A stretch of 64,000 nt of DNA. Origin: Crotalaria pallida. Its lineage: Eukaryota > Streptophyta > Magnoliopsida > Fabales > Fabaceae. The notes under the pieces were generated by a model that worked only from the letters and a program-made list of their open reading frames with translations, did not search any database and was not told the origin of the DNA. The translations under genes and the position numbers were made by a program. Where the stretch lies: positions 78,955,501 to 79,019,500 of the forward strand of contig CM075652.1 in the NCBI GenBank assembly GCA_037953625.1, written 5' to 3'. This document shows positions 46,289-57,962 of this stretch, one piece after another (the first letter of the stretch is position 1; every line of letters starts with the position of its first letter).

Positions 46289-47186
46289 GGCCATGGGTGG
46301 ATGGGGGTTCATTTGATAAAAAAATGGGGTTAAGAGAGATCAGAAGTCTCCCCCACACTCTCTTACACTCCCTCGCGGTTCTACATGTACAATATAGGGT
46401 AGGGACTTTGCAATTTTTACTTTGATTTATGAGCAATTATTTAATAGTGTGTAGATAGGTTTATGTAGGAGTATATTTGAGAAATGTGAATAGATAAAAG
46501 ACAAAGGTATGCATTGGTTGTGAATTTATTTAGGATAGGGTTATTAATGATATGTCCCCAATAGGGTGCATATAGGGTGGCTACAGTTAATTAAAGGTAG
46601 GTTGTATTTAATTGGGTTACCCTATGGTCTTGTGCACTAATAAATGAATGTCTAATAATTCAAAATTCAAAATGCATAAATCAACTAATTAAACCGTGTA
46701 ATACTAGCTGACAGTAGAATATAATATTTTCCCAATACATTACATGACATTCGAAAATCATATTTCAATTTCTCTTAACTAATCAAACTTTAAATTTTCT
46801 CAAAAAAAATGAGAAATTCGTGGCAGCAGATTTAAAATTCAAACTGTACAAAAATAAATTCTACATTTTAACACGATCGTTTTGACTATAAATTCGTCTA
46901 ATTCTGATTTACCAGTCAAAAGTTATGAATTTTCAAAGTTAAATAAATCAAAGGAATCAATAAATAATCATTTCTTCAAAACACAAATTAATACTTCAAA
47001 ATAAATCCTTTAAATCAATAAAACACAAGAATCAAATATTTAATCAATTTAAAACAATTCCCTCATTTCCACGTGTCATTATAAACCATTAATAATTTTT
47101 TTCTCTATATAAAAAAGAATCGTCCAATCAGAAATTTCCAAAAATCTATTTATTAAAATGTGAAAAATTGCAGGTGTTACAACGGT

Positions 47187-49069
47187 GAATTTGAAAACTG
47201 ATTTTTCGAAAAGTTTTGCGAAAAACGTGGAATTAAGCATTATTTTTCAGCTCCAAGAACTTCAGAGCAGAATGGGGTTGTGGAGAGGAAAAATAGATCT
47301 TTAAAAGAACTTTCTCGAACCATGCTTAATGACATAAATTTACTGGCATATGTTTGGGCTGATGATGTAAATTCTGCTTGCTATGTTATGAACCGTGTTT
47401 TAATTTGGTCCATTTTAAAGAAAACCCCCTATGAATTGTTTAAGGGGAGAAAACCAAACATATCCCATTTGAGAGTCTTTGGATAGAAATGTTTTGTGCA
47501 TAATAATGGTAGAGACAATCTAGGGAGTTTTGATGCTAGAGCTGATGAGGGTATATTTCTTGGTTATTATGCATCAAGCAAAGCCTATAGGATTTATAAT
47601 AAATCTCGTAATACAATTGAAGAATCTATTCATGCAATATTTGATGAATCTGATCCTAGAAAGCTGGGAAAGGTATTTTTTAATGATGTTGCGGGTATTC
47701 TTGGAAATCTATATCTTGATAAGGATCATGAACCATCCTTGGAAGAAAAGCTGGAATCTCAAAGAAATGAAAAGTCAGATGAAGTCAGTGAGGAGCAAGT
47801 GCAACCTCATGGAAATTCAAATGAACATAATTCAGACTTACCCAAGGAATGGAAGACATCACGACATCATCCGATCGATCAAGTAATAGGTGATATCTCA
47901 AAAGGTGTAAGTACTCGAATCTCTATTAGTAACGTATGTAACCATATGGTCTTCGTTTCTCAAATGGAGCCTAAGGATATTTCTGAGGCTTCAGTTGATG
48001 AACATTGGCTGCTAGCTATGCAAGATGAATTAAACCAGTTCGAAAGAAACCAGGTTTGGGAACTTGTTCCTAGACCTGATTCTCATGAAATTATTGGAAC
48101 AAAATGGATTTTTAATAACAAACTTGATGAAACTGGTATAATTATTCGAAACAAAGCTAGATTGGTTGCACAAGACTACAATCAACAAGAAGGGATAGAA
48201 TATGATGAAACATTTGCCCCTGTTGCTAGGTTGGAAGCTATTAGGTTGCTATTAGCCTTTGCATGCACTTTAAATTTTAAATTATATCAAATGAACGTAA
48301 AGAGTGCCTTTCTAAATGGTTTTATAAACGAAGAAGTGTATGTTAGTCAACCTCCTGGTTTTGAAAATTTTGAACATCCTAATAATGTTTATAAATTGAA
48401 ATTAAAAAGGCTCTTTATGGTCTCAAACAAGCTCCTAGAGCATGGTATGAGCGATTGAGCAAATTTTTATTAGAAAAGGATTTTGAAAGAGGAAGGTTGA
48501 CAACTTGCTTTTTATTAAAAAGAAAGGAAAGGACATTCTTTTAGTTCAAATTTATGTTGATGATATTATATTTGGTGCTACTAATGAATCCCTTTGCAAA
48601 GAATTTTCAAGTATAATGCAGGAAGAGTTCGAGATGTCTATGATGGGTGAACTGAATTTCTTCCTTGGATTGCAAATTAAACAAGCAAAGGATGAGTTCT
48701 TCATTAGTCAAACAAAATATTGCAAGGAACTATTGAAAAGATTTGGCATGGACAAGGCCAAGGCAGTTGCAACACCAATGAGCACCACATCCTCTCTAGA
48801 TAAAGTTGAAGGAGGTAAACCTGTTGAACTTACAAAGTATAGAGGTATGATCGGTTCACTTCTTTATTTAATGGCAAGTAGGCTGGATATCATGTTTAGT
48901 GTTTGTATGTGTGCGCGTTTTCAAGCGAATCCAAAAGAAATGCACTTGGTTGTTGTCAAAAGGATAATGAAATACTTATCTAGCACAACCGATATGGGTT
49001 TATGGTATCCCAAAGGTTTCACTTGTAACCTTGTTGGGTATTCCGATTCCGATTTTGCTGGGCGTAAAA
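47187..49069 (+). pseudogene. pol: Copia-2 pol, integrase end to RNase H start
   Basis: It continues from 24942: integrase (HYFSAPRT, EQNGVVERKNR), RT with LVQIYVDDIIFGATNE (Asp-Asp intact, near 48550), and the start of RNase H (SDSDFAG). Defects are a TGA near 47203, TAG at 47484-47486 where copia-1 has Cys, a 4-nt insertion near 48405 and a 1-nt loss near 48495. It ends at TSD taaaa (49065-49069), where copia-3 inserted. Confidence 0.88.
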
Positions 49070-50600
49070 TGTAGATTTGATGATGTTTTGATGCTAACAA
49101 ACCAAAGTCAAGAAACAACATTCAACAACAAGTCAAGCACCACTCATGAAGAATTAGATTAAGTTTATGTTTTATTTTTGAATGAAATGTAATATTTTAT
49201 TTTCTATTTCATGAGAGTGGGTGGTAGCTTAGGTATCTCAAATTAGGATTTAATATTGATTGATTAAATAGTGAAGAAAGGTTATCTTGATAGAAATTAG
49301 CTCTAATTAAAGTTTGAATCAAAGTAAAATTGAAAAGCAATTTTTTAATCACTTTTTACAGTGGTTAATCGATTAGCACGATATGGCTTAATCGATTAAC
49401 ACATTATAACTGTTCAACACTGATTGTTTAACAAAGGTTAATCGATTAGTGAATTATACGTTAATCGATTAGCACGTGTTAACAGTGATTAATCGATTAG
49501 TATATTACTCATTAATCGATTAAGTACTGTTATAACAGAAAAATTAATTTTGTTTAAAAGCTTTTCATTACTACTTTGACAAGGTTACTTTCACTTTCAT
49601 ATTTTTCTATAGAGATTCATTCTTTCACAATCTTACAGAGAGCTATTACAATTTTCAAAGTGTTCTATCAAGATCTTACAATCTTTCAATCTTCTTCACT
49701 TTTGCTCATTCAATATTCTTAGCAACATTGAGATATAGTTTCTAGAGCTTAGTATTTTGTTGAATCATTCTACAACAAGAGGTTGTAACTTCAATCATTC
49801 AACAACAACAAGTGAAGAATTCACGCCTTGGAAGTCTTTGATCAAGTCAAAGCAAGAGGAAAGGAATTGTGTGAAGAGCATCCTTCAACAATTCAAGAAG
49901 ACAAGATACAAAAAACAATTGGGTAGATTTCAAGAGAATTGGTACTCTCTTGAAGGGGTTAAGATAGGAGAGCTAGAGTGAGCTGCATCTTTAACCATTG
50001 TAATATAACAATTGTGTATCTAGTGAAAGCTCTCTATCTTTGGTAGAGGGGACTGGATGTAGCTCTCAAGTGGTTGGAGAGTGAACCAGGATAAAAATCT
50101 TGTCTCCATTGTTTTCTTTCTTTAAGCTTTTAAGAACCAAGAACAAACCAATTAATTAGGTTAATTTTGGGGATTTTACAATTCCTAGATAATCAATCTA
50201 AATTGATTTGGTAAATTTATGTAGTTTTGTTCATTTATTCATTTAACATTTGTTCTTGCATCATTGGATTGTAATCTCTATTGAATTCTGAATAAGGCTG
50301 ATTTTCTGTCAAATTTAACACGATTTAATCGATTAAGAGTTTGATTAATCGATTAGTTTTAGAGCACAATTCAGGTCTTAATCGAGTAACACCCAGTTAA
50401 TCGATTAGTTCTTAAGTGGTCTTCTGGCATTAATCGATTAAGCCTGAGATTAATCGATTAAACAGTACAAATTTTGTTAGAAAACTTGTTTTCTGAAATC
50501 CATTCTCACTAGCAATCAAAAAGTTTGTATTGAGGCTTCAAAATACTATTCAACCCCCCCCCCCTCTAGTGCATTTTGAGCCGCTTGTTGGTTTCCAACA
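49070..50600 (+). repeat. 5' LTR of copia-3
   Basis: 1531 bp, TGTAGATTTG to TTCCAACA. The first array has palindrome centres at 49370/49393, 49443/49466 and 49494/49517, three pairs all at 23 bp. A CACGTG lies inside it (49473-49478). A second array near the LTR end has centres at 50330/50350, 50383/50402 and 50435/50455, spacing 19-20 bp. A C-run at about 50554-50565 precedes the LTR end. Confidence 0.93.
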
Positions 50601-50602
50601 AG

Positions 50603-50614
50603 TGGTATCAGAGC
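50603..50614 (+). other. Copia-3 primer binding site
   Basis: TGGTATCAGAGC lies two bases after the 5' LTR. It is the same initiator-Met tRNA primer site as in the gag-only element. Confidence 0.92.
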
Positions 50615-50672
50615 TCAGTCGAAAGATCCGAGCATTAAAACGCTTTTTCGCAAAGATCCGATTTTGGAAATC

Positions 50673-52460
50673 ATGGGCTCAAATTTTAATCCTTTTGGAA
50701 GTGAAGGAGCTTCCATTAATCGTCCTCCACTATTTAATGGTGAGGGATACGCTTATTGGAAGGTCCGAATGAAAATTTTTATAGAAGCTATTGATATAGA
50801 AATTTGGAATGCCATTGAGAATGGGCCTTTTATTCCGGAAACAAAAGTAAATGACACTGTTGCTTTAAAACCAAAATCTAGCTGGAATGATGATGATAAA
50901 AAGAAAGTTCAATATGATTTAAAAGCCAAAAACATCATCACTTCGGCGCTTTCTTATGATGAATTCTTTAGAGTATCACAATGCATAAATGCTAAACAAA
51001 TGTGGGACACACTACAAGTCACACATGAGGGAACTAATGAGGTTAGAAGGGCTAGGTTGAACACACTTATGCATGAGTACGAGCTCTTTCGCATGTTGCC
51101 AAATGAAACCATAAGAGACATGCAAAAGCGCTTTACACATATCATTAATCATCTTTCTGCTCTTGGCAAAATTCTAACTAACGGTAAAGTTGTTAATAAA
51201 GTGATGAGATGTCTTAGCAGGGAATGGCAACCTAAAGTCACTGCTATCATGGAGTCTAAGGATCTAGACGAGATGGACTTAGCAACTTTATTTGGGAAGC
51301 TTCAAGAGCATGAAATGGAGCTAGGAAGATTATCCATGAACGAGGATGCCGATAGAAAGAAGAAGGGGATAGCTCTTAAGACTAATTCAAAATCCCTAAA
51401 GGCACAAGAAGAACCCTCACTAGTGGATGATTCCAACTCTGACATCGATGATGAGACACTCGGGTTATTGGTCAAAAAGCTTGGACGTTTCCTTAAGAAG
51501 AAAAATAATTTCAATAGAAATAGGTCAAAAGACACTAAGGATGCTCAATCAAGACACAAGACCAATAAAGACAACATTATATGTCATGGGTGTGGAAAGC
51601 CGGGCCATTATAGATCAAATTGTCCAACCAATTCAAAGAAGCCCGAAAGTGACAAGTGGAAGTCCAATCAATCTAAAGGAAAAAGGGCGTATATAGTTTG
51701 GGATGAACCGGAAAATGAATCCTCAATTAGCACATCGGAAGATGAGGAGCTAGCCAACCTTTTCTTGATGGCCAAGTTTGATGAAGAAGCATCTTCAAGC
51801 ACGAAATCAAATGATAAAACAAATGAGGTAGACTATCTTTCCGATGCTAGTTCTAATTCCAATTCTCCCTCCTTTAATGAACTATATAGTGTGTATGTGG
51901 AAATGCATAAAGAGTTGAAGAAATTAGCAAAAATAAATGTTGAAAGAAAGAATTTCATTTTGAAGCAACAAGAAAAGATTTTGTAATTACAAAACTCTCT
52001 TGAGGAGTTAAAGCTTCAAAATGAAACACTTGAACTCATTAATGCAAATTCCACATGCGATTGTGATTTGAAAACAAATGATATCTCAACTCGTGATAAT
52101 TGCAAATCTCTTGAAAAAGAAGTTTTTAATTTGAAAGATAGAATTGCAAGGCTCACAAAAGGAGATACTTGCTTGGATCATTTGCTTTCTAATCAAAGGA
52201 ATAATAGTAATAGAACAGGACTTGGTTATACCAAACCCAAAAATCGAAATTTTCGCAAAGTTGGTACATTCTCTAAAATTGATTTTTCAAAAACTCCAAC
52301 TTGCCATTATTGTGGGATTTTTGGGCATATTTCAAATAAATGCAATATTAAGAATTTTGGTATACCAAGTGGAAAATATGTGTGGATTGTGAAGGGGACA
52401 ACACCCCAAACTAACATCAAAGGACCCAAGATAACTTGGGTACCTAAAACAAGTAAATGA
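50673..52460 (+). pseudogene. gag: Copia-3 gag, one nonsense codon
   Basis: ATG at 50673 gives 595 codons to TGA at 52458-52460. The capsid-like N-terminus reads PPLFNGEGYAYWKVRM, then MWDTLQVTHEGTNEVRRARL. The first knuckle is CHGCGKPGHYRSNC (near 51580), followed by an acidic Ser/Asn-rich stretch and a Lys/Leu-rich coiled coil; the second knuckle is CHYCGIFGHISNKC (near 52300). TAA at 51984-51986 interrupts the coiled coil, after which the frame is open again. The protein is closely similar in length and order to that of the gag-only element at 17718. The protease starts in the +1 frame just downstream, so a shift or an indel separates gag from pol here. Confidence 0.9.
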
Positions 52461-52473
52461 CATTGTTTTGTAG

Positions 52474-55400
52474 ATGTGCCTTCGAGCAAAGGAGCGTAGA
52501 TGGTACTTGGATAGTGGATGTTCGAGGCATATGACGGGGGACAAATCGCATTTCATCGAACTTACTACAAAAGGAGGTGGTCATGTCACCTATGGCGACA
52601 ACAACAAAGGCAAAATTCTAGGAGTGGGTAAGATTGGTAACGTATCTAACCTTATCATTGAAAATGTCCTATACGTAGAAGGCTTAGAACACAACTTGCT
52701 TAGTATAAGTCAACTATGTGATATGGGCAACAATGTGACCTTTACTTCGGAATTTTGTTTTATTAAGAGTTTATTGATGATAGTGTTAAGTTCGTAGGTC
52801 GACGCTCTAATAACACCTATTTAATTGATTTAGATGAGATAACCTCATTGTTTTCAACATGTTTTAAATCTTTTGATGATGAGGTTCGACTTTGGCATCG
52901 GCGCATTGCTCATGTAAATGTGAATCAATTAAATAAACTATTACGCAAGGACTTAGTGATTGGCTTACCTAAACTTAATTTTAAACTTGATAGTGTTTGT
53001 GACTCATGTCAAAAATGCAAGCAAGTTAAAAACTCTTTTAAACCCAAAAATGTGGTAAGCACAACAAAGCCATTGGAGTTAATCCACATGGATTTGTTTG
53101 GCCCATCACAAGTTCGGAGTTTAGGTGGTAATTACTACGGCTTTGTTATGGTAGATGACTTTACTCGATTCACATGGACATTGTTTTTATCCGCTAAAAG
53201 TGACACTTATAAAAGTTTTAAAAAGTTTGCCAAACTCATCCAAAATCAATTAAATTTGAAAATTGTGTGTATTAGAAGTGATCACGGTGGTGAGTTTGAA
53301 AACTCAAAGTTTGATGCGTTTTGTGAAAAATATGGAATAAGTCATCAATTTTCAGCCCCTAGGACTCCGGAACAAAACGGAGTTGTAGAAAGGAAAAATA
53401 GAGTTTTAGAGGAACTTGCACGGACTATGCTTAAGGAATCTAGAGTTCCCTCTTACTTTTGGGCTGATGCGGTTAATACCGCGTGTTATGTCATTAATAG
53501 GGTTCTTATTCGTCCGCATTTGAATAAAACACCTTATGAGTTGTTAAAAGAGCGAAAGCCAAATATTTCTTATTTTCAAGTTTTTGGTTGTAAGGTGTTT
53601 GTTTTAAATAATGGTAAGAACCCTGTCGGCAAATTTGACTCAAAAGCCGACGAAGGTATTTTCATTGGATATTCAACTCATAGCAAGGCTTATCGTATTT
53701 TTAATAAAAGAACCTTAACCGTAGAAGAATCAGTTCATGTCATGTTTGATGAATCTCCGAAAGGAGAGTGTGTTGTTTCTTGTGATGATGAGGATGTAGG
53801 TACATTCATGGATCATGAGAAGCCAATACAACAACAAGAGGTAGAGAATCAAGTTGAGAACGGAGAAATGCAAGCACAAGAGAAGGACTTAGCACAAGTG
53901 TCGCATACCGATCTACCAATTGCTTGGAAAACGAACAAAAATCACCCGGTCTCTAATATTCTAGGTGACATTGCTAAGGGAGTGGTAACCCGAAGCACTT
54001 TAAATAACTTTTGTTATTATGTTGCTTTTGTTTCACAATTAGAACCTAAGAATATTAATGAGGCACTTCAAGACGAACATTGGGTTATGGCCATGCAAGA
54101 AGAGTTAAATCAATTTGAAAGAAACAAAGTTTGGGAGCTTGTGCCAAAACCCGATGACCATCCTGAAATTGGTACTCGTTGGGTTTATAGGAATAAACTT
54201 GATGAGTCGGGTATTATTGTTAGGAATAAGGCTAGGTTGGTAGCTAAGGGTTATAGTCAAGAAGAGGGTATAGACTATGATGAAACGTATGCTCCCGTAG
54301 CTAGATTAAAAGCCATTAGAATCTTACTTGCTTTTGCCTCTATTATGAATTTTAGATTGTATCAAATGGATGTTAAGAGTGTGTTTCTTAACGGATACAT
54401 TCAAGAAGAAGTGTATGTTTCACAACCTCCCGGATTTGAAGATTTTGAACATCCGGATTATGTTTTTAAATTGAAAAAGGCTTAGTATGGTCTTAAACAA
54501 GCTCCTAGAGCTTGGTATGATCGTTTAAGAAATTTTCTACTTGAAAAGGGTTTTAAACGAGGTGCCGTGGACAATACGCTTTTTATTGAAAGATCCGGTA
54601 AGGACATACTCTTAGTTCAAATATATGTTGATGATATTATATTTGGTGCAACTAATGAAAAATTGTGCAAGAAATTTTCAGAAATTATGCAAAGTGAGTT
54701 TGAGATGTCTATAATGGGAGAGCTTACCTTCTTCCTTGGACTACAAATCAAGAAACTTGATGATGGGATCTATATTCATCAAGGGAAGTATTGTAGAGAA
54801 CTACTTAAAAGGTTTGGCATGGAGTCGTGCAAGGTAGCTTCAACTCCTATGAGCGTCACATGTTACTTGGACAAGGATGAAATCGGAAAACCCGTTGAGG
54901 TAACAAAATATCGTGGTATGATAGGTAGTTTATTGTATTTAACTGCTTCTCGTCCTGATATTATGTTTAGTGTGTGCATGTGTGCTCGTTTTCAAGCCAA
55001 TCCAAAAGAGTCGCATTTAACTGTTGTTAAGAGGATTATGAAATATTTGAAAGGAACCACCAATACCGGATTATGGTATCCTAGAGATGCTCTTTTAAAT
55101 TTAATTGGCTATTCGGATTCTGATTTTGCTGGTTGTAAATTTGAAAGAAAAAGTACAAGTGGAACATGCCATTTAATTGGAAGTTCTCTTGTATCATGGT
55201 TTTCAAAGAAGCAAAATTGTGTAGCTTTATCAACCGCGGAAGCCGAATATATTGCGGTCGGGAGTTGTTGTGCTCAAATCCTTTGGATGAAGCAACAACT
55301 TTCGGATTTTGGTTTAAACTTATCAAAAATTCCCATTAAATGTGACAATACATCCGCAATAAATTTAACTAAAAACCCGGTATTGCACTCTAGAACAAAA

Positions 55401-55577
55401 CATATTGAGATTAGGCATCATTTTCTAAGGGACCATGTCTAAAAAGGTGATTGTGTTATAGAATTTGTTCAAACTTCAGATCAATTAGCTGACATTTTTA
55501 CAAAACCTTTACCAAGAGATACTTTCTATTGTATTAGAAGGGAACTTGGAATTTTTGATGAATCAACTATTAGCTAA
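52474..55577 (+). pseudogene. pol: Copia-3 pol polyprotein
   Basis: The protease reads WYLDSGCSRHMTGDKS, active-site triad intact, in frame +1 relative to gag. One base is lost near 52755-52767, and the frame moves to that of the rest. Integrase has the zinc site (HRRIAHVN, CDSCQKCK) and core HMDLFGP, SDHGGEF and PEQNGVVERKNR. RT carries LVQIYVDDIIFGATNE (near 54615). RNase H runs through SDSDFAGCK and STAEAEYIAVGSCC to the ADIFTKPLP end and stops at TAA 55575-55577. Nonsense codons lie at 54483-54485 (Leu position in copia-1) and 55440-55442 (Gln position). All catalytic residues I can place are present. Confidence 0.92.
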
Positions 55578-55813
55578 TTGTATTTGAAATCATTTTAGTT
55601 CATCACCTTAAGCCTATTTCATTATGTATTGTTGTTTGAGTTTTTTGTTATATGAAAATTCTTTCATAATTCTCTAAATTAGTAGTTATATGTGTGTTTT
55701 TCTATGATATGTTTGCTTGTATAAATGTGTGTGCTAAATGCTAAATGTCTATATGTGTTTGTAAATATGAAAATATTTTTCAAAATTTCAAAAATTTGAG
55801 TTTTGTGCACATT

Positions 55814-55975
55814 AATCGATTAATAACCTTCATTAATCGATTAAGCTTTATCAACCTTTCAGGACATAATCGATTAGTGCAGCTATAACTCGATTAATTT
55901 TAAACACACCTTCAGGCCTTAATCGATTAAGGGCTTCATTAATCGATTAAGGACACTGAACACGAAAATATAAAA
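55814..55975 (+). promoter_or_regulatory. Internal palindrome array and TATA box upstream of third ORF
   Basis: Palindrome centres lie at 55817/55838, 55871/55891 and 55924/55944: three pairs spaced 21, 20 and 20 bp. ATATAAAA (55968-55975) follows 20 bp after the last one, then a pyrimidine-rich leader (55990-56060) and ATG at 56230. The same order is seen in the LTR promoters here, so this looks like a promoter for the third ORF. Confidence 0.6.
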
Positions 55976-56229
55976 CGATTTTTCTGCACTTAGACTCATT
56001 TTTTTCTTTTCTTCTTCACTCTCTTCTCCGAATTTTCTCTGTTTTTCTCTTATTCGATAATCATGTTTGATCACAAAAGGGCCTAAGATTCGTGTTTTAC
56101 ACCCAATTTCTTCCATCAAATCTCTTCCCTAACATCATCCCTTACATAAAACCCATCAATTTCACCCTATTTCTCCACAAATCCAAAAACCCCAAATTCC
56201 CAAACCCTAACTTTCTCTTTCCTGCGAAA

Positions 56230-57400
56230 ATGGCCTCCTCCTCCTCAAATCCGAATCCTCCACAGAAGAAGAAGCGTCCTCCTCATTCGGACCGCCTCAA
56301 TGTCTGGTTTTCTCAAGCCGAACGGGATGAACGGGCTCCGAAGTTCAATGACAGATCTTTTGGGATTATTCGGTACCTTTATTTTCCGTGGCTGAAGAAA
56401 GAGAGGTTTGGTTTTCATGATTTACTTGTTTCACAGCACTTACAACGGTTTTTGGAATACAACACTCATATTTACCCTAGGCTTGTAAAACAATTTTATG
56501 CTAACTTTACTAAGATCAATGGTGTTTATCAAATTCAAGTTAGAGGTCACCATTTTATCATTAAGCCTGATCATCTGAAAATTCTGTTTGGATTAAGGAA
56601 TGAGGGTACCTTTTTGGGTGATGATGAGTCAAATGAACTAGCTGTAGATGCTGCTACTGTTTTTTCTAAGGCTGTTAGACCATAATTGACTTGGGATAAG
56701 GGTACTAAGAGAGTTTCTTTGTTGCATGCTGAGGATAGGGTACTTTTGTACATCATTGCATATTGTTTGATTCCGAAATCTTCTCAGAATTATGCTCAAG
56801 TCCAAGGGGATGACTTGAAACTGTTTTATGGAATTAAAAACAATGTTCAAATAAATTGGTATAAGATCATTATGGCTAGAATGCATGCTGCTGCCCAATC
56901 TGCTTCCACTCAATATTTGCCTTACCCGATGCACGTAAGCAAGATGCTTCACCATTATGGTGTGCCAATACCGGAAAATGAGCCTTGTGATAAGGATCCT
57001 GAGGGTAAATTCTGTCTGAATATTCACCACATCAATCAAATGAGAATTGCATTTCATAAGCCATCTAGGACATGGATGTGGAATTCACAACTTAAGGCCT
57101 TAGGACAAGCTGCTCCACAAGCTCCACCGGTTGTTGATGCAATGGATACTGATCAAGGGGTTCACCATGATGATCAAGAGGTAAATGTTGGATTTCATCG
57201 ATTTTGACAACTTGGAAGCACCGTTTGATCATCAAGCTGCTCATGCCGCACTTATTCAGCATGTGGATAATAGGTTTGATATGCTTGAGGCACATAATCT
57301 TGCTATGGAACAAAGGCTTGAAGCTCAACACCGTGCTATGGAGCAGAGGCTTATGGATCACATCTCCAGTTTCTTTTCCCATCCTCCACCTAACCCTTAG
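56230..57400 (+). pseudogene. Copia-3 third ORF: plant transposon-associated protein
   Basis: ATG at 56230 opens a frame interrupted only by TAA at 56683-56685. A +1 shift near 57190 leads into the final segment ending at TAG 57398-57400, about 390 residues. The N-terminus is Ser/Pro-rich with a KKKR patch. The middle (LQRFLEYNTHIYPRLVKQFY, then a VRGHHF-type segment, then ILFGL) resembles the family called putative plant transposon protein domain, often found with legume retrotransposons; the assignment is from memory of its pattern. The C-terminus has a heptad-rich segment (MLEAHNLAMEQRL, repeated as HRAMEQRL), probably a coiled coil. There is no signal peptide or membrane segment. The position is that of the env-like ORF of SIRE elements. 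Confidence 0.7.
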
Positions 57401-57962
57401 CCCACTGTGATCTCATTATGATTTTCATCTATTTTTGCTGCTTTTTATCTTACTCTGATGCTGGACTGTTTATGTTTTTATGGTTTTTGGACTTATTTTA
57501 CTTTGCTGGACTGTTAGTCTTTTGCTATGGTTGATCTTTGATATGGTCTGTGTATGGCCATTAGACTTTTTATGCTTATATTTTGCTGCTGGACAATGGT
57601 GTTATGATATGACTTTTAGTGTATGGACTTTTGTGTTTTACTATGATATTAAGGCTTTATTATGTAGTGTCTTATATGGTCTTGGTTATGGCCTTCATTA
57701 TTTACTGCATATTATGCCTTTCATTGTGTTTATTCATATATATCCAATTGTCTAGTACTTCCCTCTCACCTTTGGCAAAAGTTTTTTTAAAAAATTCACT
57801 ACTTTTTAATGATGCCAAAAGGGGGAGAAAAGGTTTGTTGATGTTTTGCTTTGTAGGTTAGTTTTTATATATTTTTCCTAAGTGTGTTACATTTAGGAGG
57901 AGTATTTAAAAACTTGGTGTTTCAATGTGAAGAGGGTTTGTCATCATAAAAAAGGGGGAGTT
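57401..57962 (+). other. Copia-3 3' UTR with polypurine tracts
   Basis: This is a T-rich noncoding stretch with aaaagggggagaaaa near 57820 and aaaaaagggggag at 57948-57960. The second lies directly before the 3' LTR and is the likely plus-strand primer. The open frames between 57480 and 57860 are T-rich and hydrophobic with no start context; I do not call them genes. Confidence 0.7.

Larger units (their letters stand above)
43681..47181 (-). mobile_element. Giant noncoding LTR-like element (copy 3), right part
   Basis: This is the continuation of 24943-28391 after the chromovirus. It ends GGTGTTACA at 47181, followed by acggt (47182-47186). The left TSD reads gcgat; both fit an original gcggt with one G-to-A change each, and the copia-2 integrase frame resumes there. 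On the minus strand CTATAAATAG (46279-46288) is a strong TATA box about 900 bp from the end, followed by a leader-like stretch. No gag or pol is seen. A SINE is inserted at 44267. Confidence 0.65.

Noticed and set aside
56230..57400. Envelope glycoprotein call for the third ORF
   Set aside because: No signal peptide, membrane segment or cysteine pattern is visible; a transposon-associated protein family fits better.
57480..57861. Hydrophobic open frames that could be a small membrane protein
   Set aside because: T-rich 3' UTR gives Leu/Phe/Ile/Tyr codons by composition; no good start and no recognisable family.
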